Source of the DNA: Gemmatimonas sp. | Lineage (GTDB): Bacteria > Gemmatimonadota > Gemmatimonadetes > Gemmatimonadales > Gemmatimonadaceae | Direction of reading: 5' to 3' | Length of the DNA stretch: 64,000 bases | Assembly (NCBI RefSeq): GCF_021298855.1 | Contig: NZ_JAJTHI010000006.1 | Span: 1-64,000 of the forward strand | In this document: piece after piece, positions 26,818 to 36,228 of the stretch | Layout of the letters: every line of letters starts with the position of its first letter | How positions within the stretch are numbered: position 1 is the first letter of the stretch | Program-made: the position numbers and the translations under genes | The notes under the pieces: model-generated | Database searches by the model: none | The model's input: the letters and a program-made list of their open reading frames with translations, nothing else | What the model was told of the DNA's origin: nothing

Positions 26818-27912
26818 ATGTCCGACCGTCCCGACGAACTCCGACCTTCTTCCGGCCTGCCGCCGGACGCCGATTGGGAGGCGATCGCCCGCCATCTGGC
26901 GGGCGAGAGCGACCCGAGTGAGGCGTCGTCCGTTCGGAGCTGGCTTGCCACGCATGCGGAAGACGCCAGGCTGGTCGATCTCGTTAAGGGGTATACCGCC
27001 AATGCCGAGCAGCGGGCCGACGTGACGGTGGATACCGAGCGCGCCCTGGCCGCCGTGCGCGCGCGCATGGCAACGGAGGCCGCCGCTCCCCGCCTGTCGG
27101 TGGAGCGGGGGGGAGCGCCAGGGGCGGCAAACGCGCCGTCGGTGCCGCCGGCGCGGCGCCGGTGGTCGTGGGTGGCCGGTGCGCTGGCCGCCGGGGTGGC
27201 CGCGGTGGCGGCCCTCTCGCAGTTCCGCAGTGCTCCCGGGACGAATGCACCGCGTGAGTACCGCACGGCCGTGGGGCAGCGCGACAGCGTGCGGTTGCCC
27301 GATGGCAGCATGGTGGTGCTGGCTCCGGGGAGTCGGCTGGTGGTGGCCGCCGCGTACGGCGTTGCCACGCGTGACGTGGAGCTGGACGGTGCGGCGTACT
27401 TCGACGTGAAGCACGATGCCGCGCACCCCTTCGCGGTACACACGGCCAGTGCCGACATTCGCGACATTGGGACGGCGTTCGCGGTCAAGACGAGCGAGGG
27501 CGGCGAAGTGGCGGTGGATGTGACGCACGGGATCGTCGCGCTGAGTGCGGCACGCTCGACCGTGGCCCCGGTGGAACTGCACGCCGGCGACCGCGGCGTG
27601 CTGGTGCGCGAGGGGGTGTCCGTCCGTCGGGGGACGGTGACCGCCGACGATGTGGCATGGACCCGCGGCCTGCTGTCGTACCGGGACGCGTCGCTCACGG
27701 AAGTGCGGGCCGACGTGCGGCGGTGGTACGGTATCGACCTTCGCGTTCCCGACAGCGCCCTGGCGGCGCGCACGCTCACGGCCTCCTTCCGCGGGGATTC
27801 CGCCACCCAGGTGCTGCGGGTGATCGCGTTGGCCCTGGGGGCGGAGTTGGTGCAACGGGGAGACACGGTGACGCTGCAACCGCAGGGTGTCGATTCCTCG
27901 ACGCCGCGCTGA
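26818..27912 (+). CDS. FecR-family anti-sigma regulator
   Basis: A 364-residue inner-membrane protein. A cytoplasmic N-terminal part (about 1-110) binds the sigma factor. One membrane span, SWVAGALAAGVAAVAALSQF, lies at about 118-137. The periplasmic part has the FecR signature REYRTAVGQRDSVRLPDGSMVVLAPGS and AYFDVKHDAAHPFAVHT, IGTAFAVKT. The C-terminal 70 residues resemble a secretin/STN-interaction domain (RTLTASFRGDSATQVLRVIA). The ATG at 26818 is chosen over an upstream start at 26722. The receptor gene follows 4 bp after the stop. Confidence 0.9.
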   Translation: MSDRPDELRPSSGLPPDADWEAIARHLAGESDPSEASSVRSWLATHAEDARLVDLVKGYTANAEQRADVTVDTERALAAVRARMATEAAAPRLSVERGGAPGAANAPSVPPARRRWSWVAGALAAGVAAVAALSQFRSAPGTNAPREYRTAVGQRDSVRLPDGSMVVLAPGSRLVVAAAYGVATRDVELDGAAYFDVKHDAAHPFAVHTASADIRDIGTAFAVKTSEGGEVAVDVTHGIVALSAARSTVAPVELHAGDRGVLVREGVSVRRGTVTADDVAWTRGLLSYRDASLTEVRADVRRWYGIDLRVPDSALAARTLTASFRGDSATQVLRVIALALGAELVQRGDTVTLQPQGVDSSTPR

Positions 27913-27916
27913 TGAC

Positions 27917-30532
27917 ATGAGGCCGGGCTTGGGAGCGCGCGGTGCGGGGCGAGGGTCCGTCGGCCGTCGTGGCCGCGCCGTACGCGCGGCGGTCGCTCTC
28001 CTCGTGGCGTGGGGTGTGCTCCCCCTTCCCGTGCGCGCAGCGCCGACGAGTCCCGGCGTGCGCGTGCGCGCCGGGCACGCAGACCCGTCGTGCACCGTTC
28101 GCGTCGCTGCGGCCGATCGCGCGGCCTTGTGGGCGCCGCCACTCGACCGGCTGGTGTCGCTGCGCGTGAGCGACCTGACGGTTCGTGAGGCCGTGGACCG
28201 TCTCGCGGGCGTGGCGCGTCTCGATCTGTCCTACAGTGCCGATCTGTTGCCCCCGGAACGGCGGGTCTGCCTGGCCCTCGAGCGCGTGCCGGTGGGAGCG
28301 GTGCTCGATCATCTGCTCGAGGGGTCGGCGCTCAGTCCCATCGTGCTGGGCAGTGCGCAGGTCGTACTGGCCCCATCGCGTGTGTCCACCGGCGTACCGG
28401 TTGCCACCGTATCTCGGCGCACCAGCCTGCTCGATCGTGTCGTGGTGACCGGTTCTCCTGATGGGGCCGCGCAACGCGGGTCACCATTCGCGCTCGATGT
28501 GGTGGATGGCGCGCAGCTGGCCGAGCATGGCGTGAGTACTCTTGGCGAAGCGCTGGAGCTGTCGGTTCCCGGGGTGTGGAGCTGGACGACGCCCGCCGGT
28601 TCGGTGACGGCGCGCTACGGCAGCATTCGCGGGGCCAGTTCGTTCGGCGTGAGCGCTCCCAAGGTCTACCTTGACGGCATCGAGGTGGCGAACCCGCTGC
28701 TCGTGACCCAGCTGGATCCGGCGCGCGTGGCGCGGGTGGAAGTGATTCGCGGCCCACAGGGCGCCGCGCTGTACGGCGCGGATGCCATCAGCGGCGTCGT
28801 GAACATTCTCACGCGCCACGACGGGACGCCGGATGGGCAGCGCGAAGTACAGGTGCAGGCGGCGGCGGGGGTGACGAGCACCGCATTCGCGGCGCGTGAT
28901 CCCTTCGTGCAGGAGCACTCCCTGTCGCTGCGGCGCGGGTCGGCGGCACGCAATGTGGGTCTTGGCGTGAACGTGAGCACCGTGGGTGCCTACGTGCCGG
29001 GCGCGGCGGAGCGCCGCCTGCTCCTCGACGCCGACGGACGCTTTTCGCGGCAACGCGCCATCTACACGGGGTTCAGCCGCCTCGCCCTGCAGCGTGCCAA
29101 CGCCGCCTCGTCGATACCGCTCGCGGTGGACAGTGTGGGTGGGCAGGAGATGGCGCAGTACACGGTGGGAGGCAGTATCGCCATGATGCCCTCCATGCAG
29201 TGGACGCACACGATTATCGCCGGGGTCGATGGCTATCGTCTGCGCGGACTGTCGCCGTACTCGCTCGTGGGCCCGCAGCAGCTGTCGGCAGCGGCGGCGG
29301 TCGGGAGCTCGGAAGGGGCCGCCGACCGGGCATCGGTGCGCGTGCGCACGGTGGGGCGCTTCGACGTGGCACCGGGGGCGCTGCTCACGCTCACATTGGG
29401 GGCCGAGCAGGCGTTCACGCACGAGGTGACACGCGGTGCCATGGCGGGGGCCGTCGGTGCTGCCGCGCCACTCCCGGTGCTGGGACCGGGGAGCGGAGGG
29501 CCCGGCGGCGCCTCCGCGTTCGCGGGGCTGCGTGCCACCGCCGCCTCGGGGGCGTCGCAGACCACGTACGACAACGCCGGCCTGCTCACGCAGGTGCAGT
29601 TCGCGTGGCAGGATCGCTGGTTCGCTTCGGCGGGCGTTCGCGGGGAGCGCATTCAGGGCGCGACCCCCAATGCCCAGCATATGGCGCTGCCCATGCTGGG
29701 TGCCGCCTACGTGCGTGACGTCGGGAATACGGTGGTCAAGGTGCGCAGCGCCTTCGGCACCGGCATTCGCCCCGCGCGTACGCTGCTACGCTCATCGTCG
29801 TGGATGGGACAGGGGCAGGGCATCCTGCTGTCCGCGCTCGACCCGGAGCAGCAGTCGGGTACGGAGCTGGGCGTGGACCTGATGCTCGGCGGTCGCGTGG
29901 CCGTGCACGTGACCCGGTTCGACCAGCGCGCCACCGGTCTCATCCAGCCGGTGTCACGCGTGGTGACCGCCGTGAACAGCGCCGGGCGTCTGGCACGCAC
30001 CATGGCGTTCACGCTGCAGAACGTGGGCGCCATCAGCAACCGGGGCTGGGAGGTGGAGGCGACGGCGCGGGTGCGGACGCTGTCGCTGGCGGCGACTATG
30101 ACGCAGGTGGACAGCCGCGTGACGCGACTGGCGTTGGGATATCGGGGTGACCTGCGCACCGGCGACCGTATGCTGGATGTGCCCGCGCACACGGTGAGTG
30201 TGTCGGCGGTGTGGACCCACGGGCGCTGGATGCTCACGAGCACGGCGGTGCACGCCGCCGATTGGATAGGCTACGACCGAACGGCCGTGGGGGCGCTGCT
30301 GGCAGCCGGTGAGCAATCCCCGCGCGGCCTCGAGGGGAACAACTTGCGCCAGTACTGGATGCGTTATGGCGGCGTGACGCGATGGCGCGCCGGCATGCAG
30401 TTCCGGCTGCGCGGTGACCTGGCCTTCACGGCGGCGGGGGAGAATCTGCTCGACGTGCAGACGGGGGCGCCCGACAATGCCACCGTGATCGCGGGGCGCA
30501 CGCTTACCTTCGGCGTGCGCACCACGTTCTGA
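27917..30532 (+). CDS. TonB-dependent receptor with N-terminal STN signalling domain
   Basis: An 871-residue outer-membrane receptor. A signal peptide (AAVALLVAWGVLPLPVRA) is followed by an STN domain (about 60-140: LRVSDLTVREAVDRLAGVARLDLSYS). The plug (about 165-280) includes SVPGVWSW, VYLDGIEVAN and VEVIRGPQGAALYGADAISGVVNIL. A 22-strand barrel ends in LTFGVRTTF with terminal Phe. With the FecR and ECF genes it forms a FecI-FecR-FecA type sensory receptor. The substrate is unknown; iron chelators or polymeric nutrients are the common cases. A perfect hairpin follows the stop. Confidence 0.92.
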   Translation: MRPGLGARGAGRGSVGRRGRAVRAAVALLVAWGVLPLPVRAAPTSPGVRVRAGHADPSCTVRVAAADRAALWAPPLDRLVSLRVSDLTVREAVDRLAGVARLDLSYSADLLPPERRVCLALERVPVGAVLDHLLEGSALSPIVLGSAQVVLAPSRVSTGVPVATVSRRTSLLDRVVVTGSPDGAAQRGSPFALDVVDGAQLAEHGVSTLGEALELSVPGVWSWTTPAGSVTARYGSIRGASSFGVSAPKVYLDGIEVANPLLVTQLDPARVARVEVIRGPQGAALYGADAISGVVNILTRHDGTPDGQREVQVQAAAGVTSTAFAARDPFVQEHSLSLRRGSAARNVGLGVNVSTVGAYVPGAAERRLLLDADGRFSRQRAIYTGFSRLALQRANAASSIPLAVDSVGGQEMAQYTVGGSIAMMPSMQWTHTIIAGVDGYRLRGLSPYSLVGPQQLSAAAAVGSSEGAADRASVRVRTVGRFDVAPGALLTLTLGAEQAFTHEVTRGAMAGAVGAAAPLPVLGPGSGGPGGASAFAGLRATAASGASQTTYDNAGLLTQVQFAWQDRWFASAGVRGERIQGATPNAQHMALPMLGAAYVRDVGNTVVKVRSAFGTGIRPARTLLRSSSWMGQGQGILLSALDPEQQSGTELGVDLMLGGRVAVHVTRFDQRATGLIQPVSRVVTAVNSAGRLARTMAFTLQNVGAISNRGWEVEATARVRTLSLAATMTQVDSRVTRLALGYRGDLRTGDRMLDVPAHTVSVSAVWTHGRWMLTSTAVHAADWIGYDRTAVGALLAAGEQSPRGLEGNNLRQYWMRYGGVTRWRAGMQFRLRGDLAFTAAGENLLDVQTGAPDNATVIAGRTLTFGVRTTF

Positions 30533-30545
30533 TGTGCACCGTGCG

Positions 30546-30573
30546 CTGTCGGCACCCGCACGGGTGCCGACAG
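30546..30573. terminator. Hairpin terminator between convergent genes
   Basis: CTGTCGGCACCCG (30546-30558) and CGGGTGCCGACAG (30561-30573) are perfect 13-bp arms around two bases. It lies between the receptor stop (30532) and the hydrolase stop (30584) and probably ends both transcripts. There is no T-tract. Confidence 0.8.
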
Positions 30574-30583
30574 CCGGAGGGGG

Positions 30584-32518
30584 TCAGCGCGACGAGATCC
30601 CCACGTCGTCGAGCGTGATGGCGCCGACCTTCTTGCGGTCGAAGACCAGGCGGATGGCACGCAGCGTTGCCGGATCGAAGGCGGTGTTCGCATCGCGGAA
30701 GCGGGCGAGCGGCATCGTGTAGGTCTGCATCACCGGTTCGGCGAGCGTGGGGAACTGCGTCTTGTCGCGATTGCGCCGCCGGTAGATGTAGCTCTCGAAG
30801 GGCATACGCACGGGGCCGAAGGTGGAGAGGGGCAGGCGCGCGATCTGCCCGCTGCCGTCCTCGAGCTCCACGGTGAGGTCCGGCGCGACCGTATCCTTGG
30901 CCGGCTTCTTCGGTCGGCGCGGCGCGGAGGGGCGAGAGCCCGTGCGGGATCCCGCACGGGCGCTGTCGCGCGCCGTGCTGTCGCGGCGCGCGGTGTCCCG
31001 CGGCACCTTGCGGGGACCCGGCTTCTGATCGGTGCTGCCAATGGTGAGCAGCAGCGTGCCGGACGACGACACCGACCAGGCGCGGCGCAGGGAATCGGGC
31101 ACGGTCACGGTCACTCGCGCGGGCCATCGCGTGATCGTGCTGTCCTTTCCGGCGGCCGTATTGTTCCAGCCGAAGGTGGCGTTGTTGCTGCGGAAGGTCG
31201 ACGCGCGCGAACGCGCCGGGGCGTCGGCTTCCTTCCAGGTGCTCACCGAATCGGCGGCGATGCGGACCCCGGGGGCCGTGCCCGTCGTGACATCGACGTC
31301 CTCCTCGAAGGTGGCGAGCCACCGGGTGTTCGCGTCGGCATAGCGGGTGAGGTACATCTCGGGGGGCAGCCAGTCGCCCGCCGTGCGATGGTCGCGGAAC
31401 AGGGGCCGGTACTCGTCACGTCCATGGAGCGTCGCCTCGAGAAAACCGCCAATCACCACCCGTCCGAATCGCCGCTGCTCCTCCCCGCTCACCAGCGCGT
31501 CGAGCTGCAGCGCGCGGACGGAGTAGCTGCCGTTGTCCTTGTTGTTCCACTCGGTATTCCACTGTCCGTGATTGGCGCGGTGCATCCAGATGGCGCTCTT
31601 GAATTCGGGCCCCGGCCGCGTGAAGCGAAAGCGGTTGTACTGGGTGAGCCCCATGAAGCTCGACACATCGCCATCGTGCGACCCATGAATGACGAGGTAG
31701 TTGTAGTCGCTCACCGGCGTGGGTTGCTCCGCCGGGCGGTACTGCCCATCGACCGGCGCGATCGCCACGAGCGACTTGATGGCGAAGTTGAAGTTGAAGC
31801 GGATGGTGGCGTCGTCGGGGTAGTGCGGCAGCCGGTTGAAGGCCCCGGCAATGGCCACGGCTTCCCCGCCACGCGAATGGCCCATGAGCGCGATGCGCGA
31901 CAGGTCGAGCTTGCCGAAGAGCGGCTTGCCGGCGCTGTCGTTGAGGGCGCGGAACACCTCGAGGTGCTTGAGCAGCATCCAGCCGCGGGCGTCGTTCTCG
32001 CCACGCAGGTTGCCGTTGAGGAAGTTCTCGTCAATGGATGCGAGCACGAAGCCGCGTGAGGCGAGCAGCTCGCCCAGCCACTGATAGCCGGGGTCGGAGA
32101 ACTCGCGCATGTTGTGATTGCCGTGCACCACGAGCACGAGCGGGAAGGGCCCGTTTCCTTCGGGATACCACACCCGCGCATTGAGCGGAAACGCCGTGTT
32201 GTCGTACCCCCAGTACGTCTTGCGCGCTTTGGCGTTGGCCGGTTCGGTGCGCGCGAACGGCGACGCGTCCACCGGGGCCGTGCGGTAGGTGATGGAGTCC
32301 CGGTACTCGGGGCGCCGGCGATCCTTGCCACTGCCGTAGTACAGGAAGCGCACAGCGTGCGGGCCGGGGTCGCCGGGGTTGGCGGCGGTGATGGAGCGGC
32401 GCGCGAGCACGGTGGCCGCATCGCTCGGGGCGATGGTCAGCGGTTGAGCACAGGCCGCCAGGCCGGCCAGCAACGCCGTGGCCAACACGGACCGGCGGGA
32501 GAGTCGAAAGCAGCGCAT
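30584..32518 (-). CDS. Alpha/beta-hydrolase lipoprotein
   Basis: A 644-residue exported hydrolase. The N-terminus has a twin-Arg-like stretch and a clear lipobox LAAC (cleavage before Cys22). The hydrolase core (about 90-330) has LVLVVHGNHN (oxyanion loop) and GHSRGGEAVA (nucleophile Ser). Candidate acid and base residues lie in HGSHDGDVSS and ANHGQWN. The C-terminal 250 residues form beta-rich domains, interrupted by a charged Arg/Ser/Pro linker near KKPAKDT. Probably an envelope esterase or peptidase-like enzyme; substrate unknown. Monocistronic, ended by the shared hairpin. Confidence 0.8.
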   Translation of the reverse strand: MRCFRLSRRSVLATALLAGLAACAQPLTIAPSDAATVLARRSITAANPGDPGPHAVRFLYYGSGKDRRRPEYRDSITYRTAPVDASPFARTEPANAKARKTYWGYDNTAFPLNARVWYPEGNGPFPLVLVVHGNHNMREFSDPGYQWLGELLASRGFVLASIDENFLNGNLRGENDARGWMLLKHLEVFRALNDSAGKPLFGKLDLSRIALMGHSRGGEAVAIAGAFNRLPHYPDDATIRFNFNFAIKSLVAIAPVDGQYRPAEQPTPVSDYNYLVIHGSHDGDVSSFMGLTQYNRFRFTRPGPEFKSAIWMHRANHGQWNTEWNNKDNGSYSVRALQLDALVSGEEQRRFGRVVIGGFLEATLHGRDEYRPLFRDHRTAGDWLPPEMYLTRYADANTRWLATFEEDVDVTTGTAPGVRIAADSVSTWKEADAPARSRASTFRSNNATFGWNNTAAGKDSTITRWPARVTVTVPDSLRRAWSVSSSGTLLLTIGSTDQKPGPRKVPRDTARRDSTARDSARAGSRTGSRPSAPRRPKKPAKDTVAPDLTVELEDGSGQIARLPLSTFGPVRMPFESYIYRRRNRDKTQFPTLAEPVMQTYTMPLARFRDANTAFDPATLRAIRLVFDRKKVGAITLDDVGISSR

Positions 32519-32699
32519 ACGGGCACGATACGCCGCGGACGCGTCAGACGCGACCACCGTGCGCGGGCCAGTTGCGCTCAGGGCTCGCGCCGGGACCTGC
32601 CTCTGGTGCTCGGCGCTGGCGACCGTGAACGGCACGGGTCGCGGGGGCGGTTGCCGCTGCGCCTCTCGCGGGGCGTCGTTGCGTGCGGCATGTTGTGGT

Positions 32700-34055
32700 A
32701 TGGACCGCCGCCTTTTCGTTGCCGCGCTTGCCGGGACCTCCGCCCTCCCGGCGCTCTCCGCACCCCGTTTCGCGCCCGGGGCCATACGCCGTCTGCTCGA
32801 CGCTGCCGACGTGGCCCGAAGCCGAGGAGGTGCCCTGGTCGATCCGGCCACCGGCGCCTGGCAGGGGAACGCCGAGGAGGCGCAGCGGTTCGCCGCCGAC
32901 GAAGACTTCTGGGAGCCCGTGCAACGGGCCTTCGACCTCGATCGCACGTGGATCAACCTGAACAACGGCGGCTGCTCGCCCGCTCCCACGCATGTCATGG
33001 CGCAGCTCGAACGGGACCTGCGCTACAGCAACGAGCTGCCCGTGATTCATATGTGGCGCGACCTCGAACCGCGCATCGAGGTGGTCCGCCGCGAACTCGC
33101 GCGCGAGTTCGGATGCGACACCGAGGAGATGGCCGTGACGCGCAACGCCTCCGAAGCGTTGCTGACGCTCATTCACGGCATCGACCTCAAGCCCGGCGAC
33201 GAGGTGCTGCTGAGCAACCAGAACTACGGCCGCATGATCAACGGCTGGAAGCAGCGGGCACGTCGGCAGGGCATCGTGGTGAAGGAGATCTCGTTCCCCG
33301 TCCCGTGCACCACGCCGCAGCAGATCGTCGATGCCTTTGCCGCCGGCATCACCCCGCGAACCCGGGTCATGGAGATCACGCACATCACCAATCTCACCGG
33401 CCAGATCCTGCCGGTGAAGGAACTGGTGGCCATGGCGCGGGCGCGTGGAGTGGAAACATTCGTCGACGGGGCGCACGCGTTCGCGCAGTTTCCGTTCACC
33501 CGTGACGAGTTGGGGTGTGATTACTACGGCACGAGCCTGCACAAGTGGCTGCTGGCGCCCATCGGCACGGGGTTCCTGTATGTGCGGCGTGACCGCATCC
33601 CGCGAATCTGGCCCCTGTACGCCGAGAACGAGGGGCAGGTTGGCGACATTCGCAAGTACGAGGAGGTGGGCACGCATCCGGCGGCGAATCACAATGCGGT
33701 GTCGGTGTCCCTGGCCTTCCACCGGGCGCTGGGCGCCGCGCGCAAGTCGGCGCGTCTGGTGTACCTGCGCGACCGGTGGGCGAAGCGCCTGCTGGCGGAG
33801 GGCGCCGGACGGGTGCGCGTACTCACGCCGCTGGATTCCCCGTGGGGCGGCGGGCTCGGCTTCTTCAATGTCGACGGACTCGACCCGGCGAAACTCGGCG
33901 ACTGGCTGTACAGCAAGCATCGCGTGGTGCAGACGCCCATCGTGCATTCGGAGTTCAAGGGGATCCGCGTGACGCCGAACGTGTACACCTCGCTCGATGA
34001 GATCGACCGGTTCGCCGAACTGGTGCTGACCGCCATCCACAAGGGGCTGGCCTGA
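32700..34055 (+). CDS. Class V aminotransferase-fold PLP enzyme, exported
   Basis: A 451-residue PLP enzyme of the cysteine desulfurase / isopenicillin-N epimerase type. MDRRLFVAALAGTSALPALSA looks like a Tat-type signal. Core motifs are TWINLNNGGCSPAP, TRNASEALLTLIHG, HITNLTGQILPV, VDGAHAFAQFPF and the PLP Lys in YYGTSLHKWLLAPIGTG. Tat export would suit a cofactor enzyme folded before transport. The substrate cannot be told. The DUF4412 gene starts at the last base of its stop (TGATG), so the two are translationally coupled. Confidence 0.85.
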   Translation: MDRRLFVAALAGTSALPALSAPRFAPGAIRRLLDAADVARSRGGALVDPATGAWQGNAEEAQRFAADEDFWEPVQRAFDLDRTWINLNNGGCSPAPTHVMAQLERDLRYSNELPVIHMWRDLEPRIEVVRRELAREFGCDTEEMAVTRNASEALLTLIHGIDLKPGDEVLLSNQNYGRMINGWKQRARRQGIVVKEISFPVPCTTPQQIVDAFAAGITPRTRVMEITHITNLTGQILPVKELVAMARARGVETFVDGAHAFAQFPFTRDELGCDYYGTSLHKWLLAPIGTGFLYVRRDRIPRIWPLYAENEGQVGDIRKYEEVGTHPAANHNAVSVSLAFHRALGAARKSARLVYLRDRWAKRLLAEGAGRVRVLTPLDSPWGGGLGFFNVDGLDPAKLGDWLYSKHRVVQTPIVHSEFKGIRVTPNVYTSLDEIDRFAELVLTAIHKGLA

Positions 34056-34717
34056 TGTCCTGCCGGGGAATGGTTGCCGGCGTGACGATGGCCGGAGCGC
34101 TGCTGGCGGCCCCGCGTCTGCACGCGCAGGCGTTCGAGGGGAGCATCACCATGCGCATGGGGTCGCGTGGCCCGCAGGGGGCGATGAGCCAAGTGGTCGA
34201 GTATCTCGTGCGCGGCGGCAAGATGCGCGTGACCATGGGCGGCCCCATGGGCGGCGCGGCGATGATCGTGTCGCCGACGGAAAAGAAGCTCTACATGCTG
34301 CTGGCGGCGCAAAACAGCTACATGGAGATGAGCCTTCCCGACAGTGCCGCTGATCGGGCGCGTACCGCGGCCGCCGGGGCGGACAGTGTGACGGTCACGC
34401 GCACCGGCCGTCGGGAGCAGGTCGCCGGGTTGACCTGCGAGCATGTGCTCGTGAGCAGCCGCGGCTCGGCCACGGACCTGTGCCTGACCCCGGAGCTCGG
34501 ACGGTTCGTGAATCCCATGGCAAGCCTGCAGGGCGGGGCGCTGGCGCCGTGGCAACGGCAGCTGGGGGCGGAGTTTCCGCTCAAGGTCACCATGGCCGAC
34601 GGCTCCGTACCGCTGGAAGTGACCAAGGTGGAGCGCAAGCGCTTGTCCAATGACCTGTTTGCGGTGCCCAACTCCTACACCAAGGTGACCATGCCGCCGC
34701 GCCGTTCGCCCGGGTGA
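34055..34717 (+). CDS. DUF4412 exported protein
   Basis: A 220-residue protein with a signal peptide (MVAGVTMAGALLAAPRLHA) and a beta-rich mature part. Typical DUF4412 features are EYLVRGGKMRVTM near the start, the Met-rich GGPMGGAAMIV, SPTEKKLYMLL, and the Cys-containing VAGLTCEHVLVSS and TDLCLTPELGRF, which could form a disulfide. Related proteins are periplasmic, with no known reaction. It overlaps the aminotransferase stop by one base, suggesting joint use. Confidence 0.82.
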   Translation: MSCRGMVAGVTMAGALLAAPRLHAQAFEGSITMRMGSRGPQGAMSQVVEYLVRGGKMRVTMGGPMGGAAMIVSPTEKKLYMLLAAQNSYMEMSLPDSAADRARTAAAGADSVTVTRTGRREQVAGLTCEHVLVSSRGSATDLCLTPELGRFVNPMASLQGGALAPWQRQLGAEFPLKVTMADGSVPLEVTKVERKRLSNDLFAVPNSYTKVTMPPRRSPG

Positions 34718-34819
34718 AACCTGTGTGGCGCGGCGCCGTTAGGGTGAGCAGCCCCGCGCGCTCGGCCTGAACCGACATCTCACGGCCCCCCGCGCCCACG
34801 TTGCCACTCCGGAGGATCC

Positions 34820-35113
34820 ATGAACTCCCTGTTCGTTTCGATTGCCATTGCCAGCGTGCTGTTCGTCGTGCTGCACGGATCCACCCGCCGGTTCGTACGC
34901 ACCCGTCTGCGGTATGTGGATGCCGTGCAGAAGTCGCTGGCCCCGTGGGTGGCCGGTGGCGCCGTGTTCCTGGTGGGGAGCGCCGCCGCCGGTTTGCTCC
35001 CTCTGGTCGGCGTGGGGACGGCGCTCTCGGCGGCGTTCGCCGTGGGAGCAGGCGTTGCTGCCGGTGCACGTGACATCCGGCAGGGCACGGCGCCCATCGT
35101 GTACGGCCCGTAA
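34820..35113 (+). CDS. Small membrane protein, unknown
   Basis: A 97-residue protein with two hydrophobic stretches: SLFVSIAIASVLFVVLHG at the N-terminus, and the pair WVAGGAVFLVGSAAAGLLPLVGVGTALSAAFAVGAGVAAG. The start is fixed by a strong Shine-Dalgarno GGAGG at 34811-34815, four bases before the ATG. Glycine-rich helices suggest tight packing or oligomerisation. Family not recognised. Confidence 0.72.
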   Translation: MNSLFVSIAIASVLFVVLHGSTRRFVRTRLRYVDAVQKSLAPWVAGGAVFLVGSAAAGLLPLVGVGTALSAAFAVGAGVAAGARDIRQGTAPIVYGP

Positions 35114-35179
35114 TCCGGCGCCCGGGCCATGGGCCTCGCGTCTCACGTGACGTCGGGCGATTCGCATGTAATTTGAGGC

Positions 35180-35878
35180 ATGGCCGTCACCGACCTGCCC
35201 ACTGCCTCCGCGGCGCCTCCCTCGGCACTCCCGTGGGTGGCGCCGTTTGCCGCTTTTCTGCTGTGGTTGCTGGTGTGGCCGTACGTGCCGCTCGACGAGC
35301 TGCGCGTCGAGCTGCTGCGGCTCGGGCTGCTGGCCATGGTGCTGCTGACCGTGTCACGCGGCATCGTGGCGTCGTTGCGCGTGACGCGCTGGCTGTCCAG
35401 CCTCACGGTGGGCCTGCTGGTGGCCGGGCTCTGGCTGCTGCCAGGGCTGCTGTGGCCGGGATACCGCGAGCAGCGCCTGTTTCAGAACGGCATCACGGGC
35501 GACACCGTGAGTGCGCTGCCCGACAGCTGGCTGGCCAGTCCGCTGCTCCTGTCGCTGCGCATTGCGCGCGCGACGCTGCTCGTGCCCTTGGTGGAGGAGA
35601 TCTTCTGGCGCGGTTTCCTCCCCCGCTGGGTCCTGCGGAACAACTGGGACGCCGTTCCCATGGGCAGCTACAACCTCCTCGCATTCGCGGCCACGGCCGT
35701 GCTGTTTGCCGCCCAGCACGGCCCCTACTGGGATGTGGCGCTCATGTGCGGGCTCATCTTCAACTGGTACATGTGGACCACACGCTCGCTGGGAGACCTG
35801 GTGCTTGCGCATGTGGCCACCAACGCCGCCTTGGCGGCCTACGCGGTCGCGACGAAGCAGTACGTCTTCTGGTTGTGA
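35180..35878 (+). CDS. CPBP/CAAX-type intramembrane metalloprotease (exosortase-associated-like)
   Basis: A 232-residue polytopic membrane protein. Catalytic motifs of the CPBP/Abi family are present: EEIFWRGFLPRW (motif 1, about 136-147), FAAQHGPYW (motif 2) and HVATNAALAAY (motif 3). The arrangement LVPLVEEIFWRGFLPRWV, FNWYMWTTRSLGDLVLAHVATN is close to the CAAX-related proteins that accompany PEP-CTERM/exosortase systems. No exosortase is in the window. It converges on a small gene at 35899 with a 20 bp gap. Confidence 0.85.
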   Translation: MAVTDLPTASAAPPSALPWVAPFAAFLLWLLVWPYVPLDELRVELLRLGLLAMVLLTVSRGIVASLRVTRWLSSLTVGLLVAGLWLLPGLLWPGYREQRLFQNGITGDTVSALPDSWLASPLLLSLRIARATLLVPLVEEIFWRGFLPRWVLRNNWDAVPMGSYNLLAFAATAVLFAAQHGPYWDVALMCGLIFNWYMWTTRSLGDLVLAHVATNAALAAYAVATKQYVFWL

Positions 35879-35898
35879 GTGCCTTCACGCACCGGTCG

Positions 35899-36216
35899 TC
35901 ACGACGCCGCGGTACCGGCGCCGCGCACCTCACGCACCAGCAGCGCCCGCGGACCGCCAAAGTCGAAGAGCAGGCTGTCACCTTCCCCGTGACTCAGCCG
36001 TACGGACATGGCATGCGGCGCCGCCGGATTCTCGGTGTGCAGCACCTCGCCCTCCACGCGATAGAGCAGGTCGATGGTCTGATCGACGCCGCCCACGTCC
36101 ACGTGATAGCGCAATACGCCACCGGGAAGAAATTCCATGCGCACACCGGGCGCGAAGTCCAGCGGTTCGTCGGCGCGCACGAGGCGCCAGGTGCCCATCA
36201 GCCAATCCGTCGACAT
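35899..36216 (-). CDS. Small hypothetical protein
   Basis: A 105-residue, probably cytoplasmic, all-beta protein. It begins STDWLMGTWRLVRAD and has regular hydrophobic alternation (LRYHVDV, TIDLLYRVEGEVL, MSVRLSHGEGDSLLFDFGG), like a lipocalin or fatty-acid-binding fold of minimal size. No signal or Cys. It diverges from the DUF547 gene with only 12 bp between starts. Function unknown. Confidence 0.65.
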   Translation of the reverse strand: MSTDWLMGTWRLVRADEPLDFAPGVRMEFLPGGVLRYHVDVGGVDQTIDLLYRVEGEVLHTENPAAPHAMSVRLSHGEGDSLLFDFGGPRALLVREVRGAGTAAS

Positions 36217-36228
36217 GGGTGAAGCATA

